NCBI RefSeq assembly: GCF_030936135.1
Contig: NC_082598.1
Span: 49,382,347 to 49,446,346, forward strand
Direction: 5' to 3'
Length of the DNA: 64,000 bases
Source of the DNA: Gavia stellata
Taxonomy: Eukaryota; Chordata; Aves; Gaviiformes; Gaviidae
The translations under genes were made by a program, and so were the position numbers. Positions 49,301-61,538 of this stretch are shown here, in pieces. Position 1 is the first letter of the stretch. Every line of letters starts with the position of its first letter. The notes beneath the pieces are model-generated. The model did no database searches and was not told the origin of the DNA. It worked only from the letters and a program-made list of their open reading frames with translations.

Positions 49301-52300
49301 ATCCCCAGCTACCTTTTCTTACCTCAGAAATTTGGTTTATAACTCTGCTGAACTAAACACAAATATGAAATGATCTTTGTCCATAATATATTACAGCCTT
49401 TTACTCCCAGCTGCTTTAACAGTACTGATAGAATTACTTCATTTTTTTCCTAGCAATTAGGACTACCTGACAGCTGAATATTATAGATAATCATCCTTCA
49501 GACTTTCTTTAAAGAATAGGCAACTGAAAACAGGAAATTAAAATAGACATTTTTGGCAGTAGTCTGGAATAAGAATTGTCCACTATGGATCTTGAGGTAG
49601 GAAATGTTGTTGATGATAGCTTGGCAAGGCTTGGGGGTTTTGTTCTTTTTCCCTTGTCAGTCATCTCCTTGTATGCTTGGAATAATATAGAAGCACTGGG
49701 AATTTAAAAAAGTTAAAAAAAAAAGTGTTGCATTCAATTTAATAGATGGCTGTGTTTAGTCTCTGGTAAGTTATTCTTTATTTTTACAGTAACCTGACAA
49801 TCTTTTCTAGAAGCTTAGTCTGATGCAGAAGTCTGTGTCAGAACAGAATAAAGAGATTGCACATTTCATGGCATAACCTGCAGTGCTACTCCTTTACCTC
49901 ATTAGTCATTATTAAGAGGCTTGAAAATACTGTTCTGTGCCTTGAAGCTTCTTGGGAGTAAAGGGAGTTGATTACTTTTGGTGATTAGAGGTAGTATAAG
50001 AGCTATTTGAAAAGGAGGTATTTATTTTAAAACTTTTTTTAATCGTTCAAATACAAATGTTCTTAAATAGCAGTCCCTGCTCTTGATTCTCACTTTCTCC
50101 AGTTTCAATCCTGCTGTCTTCTTCTGTTTAACCACTAGAATGCTTTTCAGTGTAAAGGGTGTATGTATTTCCATCTGTTTGTGTGTTGTCATTCCACATG
50201 AGAGGTGTCTATCTCAAACAGCTCTGAGGTAGGGGAGGGTTTAGTACTTTGTGTTAATTTCCTCCCCTTCCTCCTATTTAAATTTAGTTGAATTTAAACT
50301 TAATTTAGTTAAACTTAGTTGCTATTTGTTCGCAACGTCTATTCCCCCACTTCAGTTAAAGATGCCCTTTTTTTGGTTCATCTTTTTGCTCTGTTCTAAG
50401 TTGGTTTTTGGGTTTGTTTTTTTTTTTGGCTATCTCTGCTGTTCTGTGTGTCTGGCTGTTTGTGCTGCACTTCTGCAGCATTTGAATTGGAGATTCAGTC
50501 CAAGAAATCATGCTACCATTTTGCCAGAAGCTGACAACAGCCATCTGGTAAAATTACAATTTGGGATCAGTAAAACCCATAATTTGGGGAAAGGTACCCA
50601 AAAATGACTGTTATGATTAGTGAACAGGAAAGAAGCCGAGACAGAGAAGTCAGTTGGGTACTCTGTAAATCACTTTGAGGTTTTCAGACCAAATGTCTTA
50701 ATGGCAGTGTTCTTGCTGCCAAATGCTCTTTTGCTTTTGCCTTCAGAATAGTTTGCATTAATAATGAGCAACTCTGCTTAGAAGTTATTTATGTATTGCT
50801 CTTACGATACAGCTTTGCAAAGCAGCACCAAGCTAGGTAACAAACTATGTGAATGGATTTGTAAGGTGTTTTAGCATATCATACTGCCGAGTTCTGCAGG
50901 TTTTCCCATTGGAAATGCATCCCAGCCCCAGGGCCACGTTCAGCAACGTTGTGGATGCTGAAGAAAATAATATATTAAGGCTGTTTTGGCCAAACCATGC
51001 TAGCCTGTGTGGTAAGCCTGGTGGTTGTGAAATAAGTCTGCACTGGAACTAGGCAGGTTTTCATCAGCAGTTCGGTAACACGTTTTGCCTGTATGTCACT
51101 GTGGGAGCAGAGAGGAGGTGACAACAGCTCTTGTTTGTATGTATTTCCAGGGAGAGGCGGTCAGCTAACCATACCTTGGTAGCTGCACATGTGCTGCATG
51201 TTCTGCAGTTGTTGTGAACGTGTGTGTTAAACTAAGATGGAGTATATTTCTAATTTAGGACTTAAAGTGGTGATGAATTCACTATCTTCCTAGCAAGCTA
51301 TTACAGTGAGTAATTATTGTCATAGTTAATTTCATTTGGATTTTTCTCATTTCAGCATTCAGTGATTGGATCTTGCTTCTTGTCTATTAGATAAAATCCC
51401 TGTTCGCCTGGCTAGTTGGGAAGACAGTAGTTGTTTCTGCATAGTAATCACATTGCCTATTTACTTAAAAATAAGTGTAACTGAATGATTCGTTTTTGAC
51501 TTCATAGTTGAGATTTCCAGTTCCTTCTGTTGGTACCTATAGCTTAACACGTATATTAACTCAGTCAAGTTTTCCATGACACAGTAACACTCAGCATAGC
51601 TTAACTGAAGTTTACTACTAGAAAACAAGACTAGTAGTGTCATCCTTATCGCTCCTCAGGCACCTTTCCTTGAGTTGCATAAAACCATCCTAAGCAGTTG
51701 TAGTTCTGGGCAGCTGGGGAGGTCCCCATATGCAGTGCTGTTGATGATCCTGTAAAACTGACCCCGAGGACTTTTGTTATAAGGAATATAGGTGATCTGA
51801 TTTGGGGGCAGAAAGGCACACGTAGAAAGTGGAACACAGTGCTTAGTGCTGTGGAGATTTTGTGCCAGCTTGGAAAGCTATCACAACTGCCGCAGACCCA
51901 CAAACCTCATTTACTTACTTTTGGGGAAGAGGGGTGAATTCAACCCTACAATTATGCAAACCTGTTATGCTTTAAGGACTGCTTAGTCTCCTGTTGCTCT
52001 GTGAGAGGATTCGTGATATTTTTTTGTAGAGAAATTATGTATTAAATGTCTGTCTGTAATGAAGTAAGAGTTGGGATGATTGATTGTACATTTCTAGCCC
52101 TTGCTAAGTAGGCGTGCAACAGCATCTTTAAATTTGAATGGAGTATAATAAACTGCCTGCCTGTTTTTCTAATCTGAGAATTTTTCAGCCCATGTGCTTC
52201 TCAACTAATGTAACTAAAGATATTCTGTTTATGTTGCTATAAGTATGATCTAATGTTTGCTTTTGGTAAGAAACTCTTCCTTGTTAGTATGCACAGAAGG

Positions 52301-55300
52301 CATAGTTTACATGAGACTCAAATACTAAGAGATAGAAACTTGCTGTTCTAAATCGAGCAAGCAAGCATGCTTGTGCGCTATATCGCTAGCAAAAGTAGTA
52401 TAGGCTTCTTGTAATAATTTAATTTGTGAAAAAACAGGTGTTCATTAATGATGCAACATAAGAATTTTTTATTTAGAGAGGTAAAAATTTTAATATAGGA
52501 ACCCAAGTAATGGTACAATTGTCAAAGCAGAAAGGATAAGACAATGTAGTGAAAATTTTGTGCTTTACTTTTCTAGCGCAGAGGTCCTTTCAATGAGAAA
52601 ATGGACACTGCTTGATATTAAAGATGAAGTGGAGGCATGGAAGACTTGCCTGTTTTGTTTTCAGTAGTTGCTGGAAAGCTTGGCACCCTTTAAATAACTC
52701 AAAGCTTTTTTTCTGCTTTTCTGAGGAAAAGGGGAGAGAAGCCTTTCATCAGTCGCGCATGATAGTTAACTTGTCACATTTTACAGCTTAATCCTTTTTA
52801 TTTAAAGAGTTGTTAGTGAAAAGACAAACTAACCATCTTCTGTATAACAGTCATTATTAATATAGCTACTAAAAATAACATGATTATTTATATGAACACA
52901 GTAAGATCAGTCATAATACTGATCTCCTCCTACTGTGGATTGTTGCCACCCAAAATATCTATTAAGGAATTTGGATTATTTTGTCCTAAATTATATCCAT
53001 TCAGTCTTATTGATGAAAATATAACAATGCAGAATTAAAAATTAGGAGTAACTTTTGTACTTTTACTGCTGGTCTTGGCTTTCAGGGAGCTAAGAGGTAT
53101 GAGCAGGATTCTTGATAAACAGACATGAGGTCCCCACTTCTTCAATAACATTGTACTGGTGTTAATAACTTTTCAATTGGGATATGGCTTTGAGGAAAAA
53201 GACTTTGAATTTTTATTTTTTTAATACAGTTTTCTTATTACTGGGTGATGGAGGCTTTCAACAATTTCTTCATGCGTCACACTCTCATTTCCCTCTTATC
53301 TCTACCCCATCCTTACCACAGTGTCTCACAGTAATTCTCATTTTCTTATATGTCAGATTTTAAGGTAAAAACATAACTTGTGTAACACACCATTAATTAT
53401 TTGCTATGATACTTTTCCCTTTTTTGAAACAAGGAAAATGCAGGCTTTTTTTTTTTAAACACCTCAAATACAAGAATTAAGGTCATGAATTACTTATGGA
53501 GAAGTGTTTGCAGAAAAAAAAATCAGTGGTTTCCTCTCTTCCTGTTATGTGTTGATTGCTTTTAATTTTGTCATCAGGTCTCTGTTAATACATTTTATAG
53601 CATGATTCTCTGTGCTAGAGTGTTAAAAACTGCTACAGTTTTAACTCAGATTGATTTCTCCCCTGCGCCCCGCAAGAAGTCTTTCTGAGTGAATCTCTTC
53701 TGTGTAAAATTTTAGCCAGAGCAGTTCTGGTTTTGAGGAGAATGCACGAGGAGGGAAGAAAAGGGCTTTTGGTTTAAAGCATTAAGACTTGGCACTCCTC
53801 TTACTGTTGCAAAGAGAATCTGTGGAATCCATTTTAGCGGTAATACATCCAGATTCTGCGTTTGTGTGCGTGTGAACCCCGCAGGTGGTTGTCTTGCTGA
53901 TGATTCTGTGTATGCCCTGCCTGTACACAGCAAGGAAGCATGTGGCACCTTTTGCAGCTTTTCCCACTCTCTACCCACAGTCACTAAGGAGTTTTGTTCA
54001 TCCGCTTACTCATGCAATACAATGTTATTTGTTTCTGAATAAAGAATTGATATTAAAAGTTAATATTCTGTGATGATGTTAAATGTGCACAAATGGAGAT
54101 CATGTGGAAACACTATGGAAAAAATAAATGTGAAGAGAAGAAATGGTATAGATCCATAAAATGGAAGTATTTATTCTTCCACACTAACAGGGCAAAGACC
54201 TATTGAACAGAAAATCTTATCTTTGATTCAGCAGTTGAATTTTAAGGATTTGGACATCTGCAGATGGAAATCTGTATATGTACGTAGTTGAAGGTCGGAA
54301 GAATGTAATGTGAGTGCTGGATTCTTGTTTTCTTAGTGATTTAAAATATCTTAATCTTCGACATTTTATCATAATCTAAAGAATAAGTATGTTGACTGCT
54401 TGTAGCTCAAGCTGTTTCTTCTAAACTTGTGCTCATGAAAGGTCTATTCATCTCTCTTCTACCTCTGCTATTTCCTTATCATGCCGCTCAGTTTAAGTAT
54501 TGCTAAATACATGTAAATTCTTGTAGCAATTACTCATTTCCTAAACTACTTTTTGTATCCTCTAGTGGGTTTTGTGTGCTATTTCATATTTTATCCTGTA
54601 TTAAATGCTTTACCTGTGTCTACCAAAAGAGGCAGGATTACGTGATAGGTCCTCCATACCCCTTTGTCTTTCCAGCCCAGAGTTAAAACAAAGTTTTCTT
54701 TTTAACGGCTTCTGGGTGTTTGTCCCTGTAACTGATAGCAAGGGATATTGCTCTGTCATGCTCTTACTACCCACGTATTGTCAGCTATTGTCTCTCATCT
54801 AAATCCCTTCACTTTCTGCAGGGAATGGATCAGAATGGAGCAAAGTGTCTGGAACTGTAAAGTAGCACTGTGAGCCAAAAGGGATTGGGAGACTGAGGCA
54901 TGGGATTAGAGAGGGAGCTGTGTTAAGAGGTAATCCTGGGAGAAGAAAGTAAGTTGGGATGATGAAATAGGGAGAGAAGGGATAGGGTCTGTTGAAATAG
55001 GATTGTGGTGTTAAAAGAAGCAGGTGAACAGAAGGGAGAGACATTTTACAGTAGACCATATGTGGTGGGAAAACTGGAACTGTCTTTGTTCAGAAACATT
55101 TAGGAGGGGAGGTCAGGGTGCAAGGACTTGGTGAAAATCCTCAGAAGGTAGATACAAAGTTAGGGCCAGACTGCAGTAGGGAGGGGGATAATTAAAACTG
55201 GCCACACAAGATGATTAGAGGCAGCTGGGTTTAATTAAATTTGCACAGGAAACTTTAATTGTGGTATTTTTAAAATTTAATTAATACTAAATCTAGTTTT

Positions 55301-56274
55301 TTGTGTGCTGTCAGATTTACGTTTGACATAAGTAAGTAGAGAAGCACTTTCATTTAGTGTTGGTTACTTTGACCACTTTGCACTGAAAAACCAACATTAA
55401 TTGATTGCTGAAGTATCTAGAGAGAGTGAAAAAGGGAGCAGGGTAATTTCTAATCCAACAGAGAAGTTATGTGTGCTGCTCCACAAAGTGTTGGCAGAGC
55501 TTTGCTGGGCAGGGTGATAGTAGAGCAGGAGCAGGGAATCTTTTTAGCTGTTGATTTGTTCTGGAGCTTGGAGACGTGAATAATGGAGTTGACCTAGAGA
55601 TTTGAGGTGTGTAAACATTTGGAAGTAGTAGTTTATCGTTCTTAGAAAAAGCATGCATGCTTGTAGAATGAGATGCATTGTTAATGATGTGTTTTATTTT
55701 GATGAAAAGTTACTGAAAGTTTTTAAAGCTGTATGTTAATGTTGCTCTAATCAACACTTTGTGCTGATGAAATACGGAAGGTTTGTTTGTTTTCCTCTTC
55801 TGTACAATGTATTCAACTCAGAATTTTATGACTCAGAGTCCGTTGCTATTATCAAGCTTGCCATCCTGTGTAATGCAGCAAAATTACTCTCCTCTAAGTT
55901 TTGTTTAAAGCTCATAACTTTAGTTTAAGTTGTGGCTTTATGTGAAGTATCTTGTCTTCGTTAAGTCCTTGTGTGAGGATAACTGTCCACTATAATAACC
56001 TATAAAAGAAGGTGGTGGATTCTTCATTTGACTTCAGTTTCCAGTTATTGCATGTTGATTGTTTTGGTTTGTTACTTTGCTGTTGTTCAAAATCTTTCCC
56101 ATATACAAACTGTGTAGCCAGTAATCAGATCAATATATTAAATGTTTTGTTTAATACAGCATGCAGGTTGCTTGCTCATAGTGTTTTGCATTGTTAGCTA
56201 TCATGGCCGTACACTCAAAATACTTTTTTTTTGTAGAACAGGGTCCACAATCTTATCAATGTTAATTATGTTGT

Positions 56275-56310
56275 TTATTTCTACCTGATGTTATTTCTAC
56301 CTGCTTGATG
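56275..56310. repeat. Short imperfect tandem duplication
   Basis: TTATTTCTACCTGATG at 56275-56290 is followed by TTATTTCTACCTGCTTGATG, the same unit with a 4-base insertion. Confidence 0.75.
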
Positions 56311-57189
56311 CTGCATTTAATTCTCTTTGTATGCATGTTTTTCAAATGGGCTTAACAGGCATAGGTGGCTGGCAGTGCTGGCATCTGCCCATCGTTAGGT
56401 GCATTTGCACTTCATGTGTTAGTCTAGATTTGGATCAAGAGGACATTTTTAAAGTGTAACTCCTGATTATCCACACCTGCTCCCTATTAGAACGTGTTAA
56501 AGCACAGCTCTCCCAGAGCACCTTCTGGGTGAAACTAAACCAGAAGATGTGCTCCAGCTGTGAAGGTCAGTTTGGGCCTGGGGGTCAGAGCAGGTCTGGA
56601 AATAACCACCCGTTCCCCTCCCCAGAGCCCATATCCTGTGGGTGCTGAGTCTCAGCTTTGCAGTCTGCCCCTACTGCAATGTGCTGCTTGCTAATGTAGA
56701 CCTAGCTTTAAGTTACTGACATGCCAGTGTCAGTCTTGGGCAAAGTGTGCTAATAAGGATTTTATTTTTCTTTCAGAAGGTAATTGGGATGTTGAAATGA
56801 AATCATAGGAAATTGTTAGCTTGGGTGGGATGTTCCTTTTTTACTTTCTATTTACCTCAATTATAATTCAGTATTACTCAGTTTAATATATCTCGGCTTT
56901 TTTACTGGGTTATTTATATTAATATGTTAGGCAGGTTTTAATCAGATATCTGCAGAGGTTTTTGTGGTAGTCCAATTGTCTTTGGCCACCAAATCTGTAA
57001 TCTGAAAAAGATCTGTTTTAGGACCATCCACTACCCATAAACCATGTTGGGACTGTAACTATTCTGTCTTTTCACTAATTGCTGTCCTGATCGGTATTAG
57101 CATGACTTAGGTTAGTATCCAACTCAGTTTAACTTTCTAATGTCATAGTTAATTCTTTAAAACCTTTTCTGCTATACTTTGTTAAAAAA

Positions 57190-57217
57190 CCCCAACAACA
57201 ACCCCCACCCCACCCCC
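57190..57217 (-). repeat. C-rich tract with G-quadruplex potential on the minus strand
   Basis: C runs of 4, 5, 4 and 5 lie at 57190-57193, 57202-57206, 57208-57211 and 57213-57217, with loops of 8, 1 and 1 bases. The complement fits a G-quadruplex pattern with two single-base loops. The G-rich strand is the template strand of FBXW7. Confidence 0.8.
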
Positions 57218-60200
57218 ACCTCTCTGCACCTACCTCATTTCCCTTATTTTTTCCTTTACAGTTTCAAGTGATAAAAAACATTTCTGGAGATTTCCCAATT
57301 TTCCCATAGTTATGTTTTTATAGGTTAAAAATATTTAACAACTTTTGTGTCTACTAGAGGGACAGAGATGTTTCAGCAGTAAAGCAAGAAGTGAAGTGGT
57401 CATCCATCTCTCTCAGTACAGAACGCAGCCTGTTGTGGTAGATAAACCTGAGGAGTTTCCCCCGTAGTTTCCCAGTGTTGCTTGGCATTTCTTACAGGTG
57501 GTTTTGAGCAACTGTTGTTCTGGGTTATTTTTATCATCTATCTTCTGTGCAAATTTAACAGATAAAGCTGAAGAAATCTGCTTAAGCAGCATTTAATCTT
57601 CAATATAGATGGGGGATGCATTCATCAACTCTGAATTTACAGTTGGACCAGTCCAGGACCTTCCATTTTCCTTAGGGATTCCTTGTATTTTGCTTTTCCA
57701 TACCACCAGCCGCAAGTGTTATGAAACTTGCCTGGGAGTTGCCAAGTTAGACTTGTTGACCAAGTTTAATGAGTTTTGCATGTTTATGCAAAGTGTTGCC
57801 ACTGCAATGTTTTGGTGTCCGTCTAAAAAAATCTCATTGTGGTCTGAGGTGGGTAGGAAAGCAACAGCTTTCTTCTGGATCTGCTGGGGTTTAGCTGATT
57901 TGAGTAATTTTGGGCTCTGAGAGTATAAATGAAGGAGGCACTGTACTAGCTGAAAACACAACATTTTAGTTTTCTGGTTGTTGATTTGTAAATATACTTC
58001 TTCCTGCAAAATAATAATCCTGTCTTATTCCTTATCTACCTTATATATGGAAACGTTTGCATCTTGTGTATTAGCTGACAGTAGTTAATTCTGAAAGTTC
58101 GCACGTGACAGAAGGCAGCTTTAATGTTTCAGATCTCTCAGATAATGTACATCCATCTGTTCTTTAGTGAATGCATCACCTCTTTGCATATTGATGATTT
58201 CTGATGTAGCACTGCTTGTAATTAAAGTTTGATAATGCGTTTTACAGGCTTCTGGAAAAAGCGAGTTGAGTTTATTGGTGCAAATACAGAGTAAAACTGA
58301 CATCACTTATGACTGAAGCTAATTTTGTGAATTGATGGTCACTACCAAAATGTAGGAATAATTAAAAATATATAATAGTACTAGTGTATGTTCATTTTTT
58401 TAATTGGCTGGAATTTCGTTTGGGTATATTAACAGTAACAATAGTGTTATTTTTGTCACTTAAAATGCGTGATTCTGCTAAATGCTTATTACTTAAGTAT
58501 TTCAGTGTTGACCTTTCATGTTGGTTGCTTATAGATACAAATTGAAAGTATGTATTAAAGTATGGAAACAAATGCAGCATTTGCAGTTTTATCAAGTAGG
58601 TCCTAAACCAATAATTGATACATATATTTGAAATAATGCTGCTGATACTGAAAAAATGCGATTAAAACTTCTAAGCTTCATTCATGGCTATTTAGAAAAT
58701 CATTTGTGGTGGAAGCTAAAATTGCCAGATTGTCAAGATGTAAATCTCTTGTTTGGTCTTTTTTTGATTACTGATTTTTACCTGATTTAACACTTAAAAA
58801 AAATCCAAATCTTTTCTCTTTTCGTGAGGAAATAAGATGTAGTGTTATCATGTTCATAATGCCCGAACTATGTAGCAAGCCTGATAAATAGGTTTTACTA
58901 ACCTCAGATAAGATATGCAACCAAATTTGACATTTGATTAAACAGAGTTATTAAACATCACTCCAATATGTTAAGGTTTCTGGGCTTTGGGAAAAAAATG
59001 TTAAGTGAAAACATTTCTCTTAGATGCCACAAAGTGCACTCTTTCTCAAGTGCTACTTACTATATATAGAAAACTGAACATGTTCACTTTTGATGCCCCT
59101 TGCACTCAAGGTTGGAGTCATCAGCTTCTGGTTTGGGTCATGTGCACCACAGTGCCCTAATGCTTTTTTCCTACTGGTAAAAGCCGGAGTCAGCACAGCC
59201 TCTGCTCGCTTCCATCATGTCCTTGCCTTGACGTGTGGAGCTTAATTGTCTTTCAGTATTAGCTTCTCTTCCACTGATTGGAGCTAATGGCTAGTGGACA
59301 CTTTCTTTGGAACATGTATTTTGGCTTTTGAGCTCATAAGGTTTTATTTGGGGGCAATTGTCATCTGGGTAGATCTGTGGAAACTTGAGAACCATGTCTT
59401 TGGGATGTAAGTAATGTTTCTGTGAGGGAGAGGGGACAAGTGTGCAGAATCCTATCTACGAATCCTTCTCAATGTGAGACATGAAAAACATCTGTAAATG
59501 TGTTTGTGTGGCTTTTATGGTACAATACAATGAAAATTACCTTAGAGCGATGGTTTCTGGTATGTACTTCCCTCCTCACCAATAAGTTGAATGCTTTTAC
59601 AAATGTCATGGAGCAAAGTTGGGGTTTATCTGTTTCACACCTCCATCATCCAAGGCTCTAGGTTTTGTGTTTTGTTTTTTTTTTTTTTTAAACTATATGA
59701 GATAGAGGACTTTCTAAAAAAGGGGGGGTGGGCATGGAAGAGATTAGGAGAATATCTTCCTGTACTGAAGTACTCATGGAAACTTGTATCCTTCACTGCT
59801 CCTACTCCAAGGAGACTCAGCAGTCGTGCTCCCTTCCACTACTGTATTGTTGTGCTTTCTGAATCTCTCTCTCGCTGTGTAGCCTGCTGAGTGTGTGGTG
59901 TGGTCTATGGACACCTGAGGACAATGGTTCTATACGCAATGAAAAACCTACTTATTTTCTCTTGGCGCACGCTTTCATGTGCAACCTGTGAATCTGACTA
60001 CTTGTTGAGTTCATGCCTGACTTCACTTACTCAACACATTACTTGAATCTAGGGGAACTGGAGTCAGGATGTGCCAGCCTGAAAGGTCGTACAGCTGGAA
60101 ATCTAATACCAAATTTAAGATCTAGCTAGACTGTGTTATATCCCTCTGTTCTTGTGCTTGCATGCACAAGTGTAGCCAGATGTGTGGATAATTTGGAAAT

Positions 60201-60950
60201 TGCATTAGTATTTTTCAATTTCTGTTAATAGGCACCTAAATTTGGCAATTCTTTAACTTCTCAGAGTCTCATTTAACATTTTTTGTAGCCTCTTAGAGTT
60301 TGTAGAACTTTACTGCGGGCAGTGACTTTTGCCAGGCGAGGTATGTGCTGTTTCTGGGCTGCAGAGGCTGCCTAGTGATGTCTGCTTTTGACCGCTGGGC
60401 ATCCTTGGGGCCAATTGACTACTTGGAAGTGATAAGGTTATATTCTTTAGTGGGTGGTCTCTTCTTCATTTATCTAAAAGAAAATCATAGTAACAAGAAA
60501 TGAAACTTTCAATTATACCTGAAAACATGCCTGCTCTTAAGGCATATCACCAAAAGCAGCTCATCATTTGCGAGTAATACATAAGTCTGTAATCAAATGA
60601 GAGGGAAAATATAATGCCACTTGAAAATTATCTTTGTCCAATTTTTAGCAGGTAATATCACATACTTGGATCTTCTGTTAACATGAGTGTTAATGGTTCC
60701 TGTGGATTCTCTAGGAGGGCAAGTAGTTCTGAATTTTGCAGACTCTGGTGTTTACAGAGATCACAATCAGACTGTTTGTAAGAAGAAGTAACTCTCTTGC
60801 TACAAAGTTGTCTGCAGTCTGTTTGGATTTTTCCAGTTGTGTGTCAAGTAGAAATTATTCCTTGTTTCCTGGAAGTTGAAGTTGTCAGGAGTAATACAAT
60901 GAAACAAGTTTTTAATGCTTTATCTAATTAAAAAATGTAACTTTTGTAAT

Positions 60951-60980
60951 TTCCCACTTTTTGTTTTTTTGTCTCCTTAG
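60951..60980 (+). promoter_or_regulatory. FBXW7: Splice acceptor of the FBXW7 alpha exon
   Basis: A pyrimidine-rich, mostly T tract ends in CTCCTTAG at 60980, directly before the exon. A branch-point-like CTAAT lies at 60924-60928, about 50 nt upstream. The acceptor is the only good AG between the tract and the conserved reading frame. Confidence 0.85.
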
Positions 60981-61049
60981 AATGTGAAAGCATTTGCATC
61001 TTCAGATAGCCTAGCCAAGGTCCAAGAAGTAGCAAGCTGGCTTTTGGAA
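60981..61049 (+). other. FBXW7: 5'UTR part of the FBXW7 alpha exon, with start-stop mini-uORF
   Basis: These 69 bases lie between the splice acceptor and the alpha start codon. They start AATGTGAAAGC, so an ATG at 60982 is followed at once by TGA (60985-60987), a minimal start-stop uORF 62 nt before the end of the leader. In the frame of the main ATG the segment has no stop and would read NVKAFASSDSLAKVQE and onward to WLLE before Met1. That frame contains GTG at 60984 but no ATG, so on present evidence it is leader rather than coding sequence. A longer N-terminus is possible if an upstream exon supplies an in-frame start. Confidence 0.8.
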
Positions 61050-61538
61050 ATGAATCAGGAACTGCTCTCTGTGGGCAGCAAGAGGCGACGAACTGGTGGA
61101 TCTCTTCGAGGTAATGCTTCCTCAAGCCAAGTAGATGAGGAGCAGATGAATCGGGTTGTAGAAGAGGAGGAGCAGCAGCAAAGACGACATCACGAGGAGC
61201 AGCACATTGGGAGGAATGGGGAGATAGGAGGAGAAGAACCTGGATTTGATGACAGGCATGAATCTCAGCAGGAACAGTTAGAAGAAAATAACAATAGACT
61301 TATTACAGTGGATGAAGAATCCACTTGTAACCAGGAGGAAGAAGATGATGAACATGCTGGTGATCAAGAGGAGGAGGTGGAAGAGGAGGAGGAAATGGAC
61401 CAGGAGAGTGATGATTTCGATCAGTCTGACGACAGCAGTAGAGAAGATGAACACGCTAACAGTAACAGTGTCACAAATTCCAATAGCCTCATGGACTTGC
61501 CCATTCACCAGTCGTCACCATTCTACATAAAGACAAAG
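61050..61538 (+). CDS. FBXW7: FBXW7 isoform alpha, first coding exon (partial CDS, 163 codons)
   Basis: FBXW7 is the substrate-recognition subunit of an SCF (SKP1-CUL1-F-box) ubiquitin ligase that marks phosphorylated cyclin E, MYC, NOTCH, JUN and others for degradation. Isoform alpha is nucleoplasmic. This exon encodes only the alpha-specific N-terminus. Seen directly: it opens MNQELLSVGSKRRRTGG, with the basic KRRR motif at residues 11-14 (the known alpha nuclear-localisation signal) and Ser10 and Ser18, positions reported as PKC sites in the human protein. A Gln/Glu-rich linker follows at 38-51, then a strongly acidic stretch at about 96-135 ending DQSDDSSREDEH, a block I recognise as essentially identical to human. 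The human alpha-specific segment is about 167 residues, so 163 fits. The last codon (AAG, 61536-61538) ends in phase 0, matching a common exon that starts with MKRKL. The ATG at 61050 has G at -3, an adequate context. D domain, F-box and WD40 repeats lie outside the window. Residues 42-72 differ most from human as I recall it. Confidence 0.96.

Larger units (their letters stand above)
45181..60950. other. Intronic sequence up to the FBXW7 alpha exon
   Basis: AT-rich intron. Contains a 151-codon open frame at 45544-45999, the tandem duplications at 46325 and 56275, and the C-rich tract at 57190. A less AT-rich, complex block at about 46870-47560 and another at 56340-56720 may be decayed old repeats that I cannot name. 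Confidence 0.6.

Noticed and set aside
55649..55662. Perfect palindrome AAGCATGCATGCTT as a binding site or hairpin
   Set aside because: 14-bp palindromes are expected by chance in AT/TG-rich DNA, and no supporting context is seen. The similar CAAGCATGCTTG near 52360 is equally unremarkable.
60984..61049. Coding start of the FBXW7 exon at GTG 60984 (22-residue extension)
   Set aside because: GTG is not a normal eukaryotic start. The ATG at 61050 gives the known alpha N-terminus MNQELL. The extension is kept only as a hypothesis under findings.
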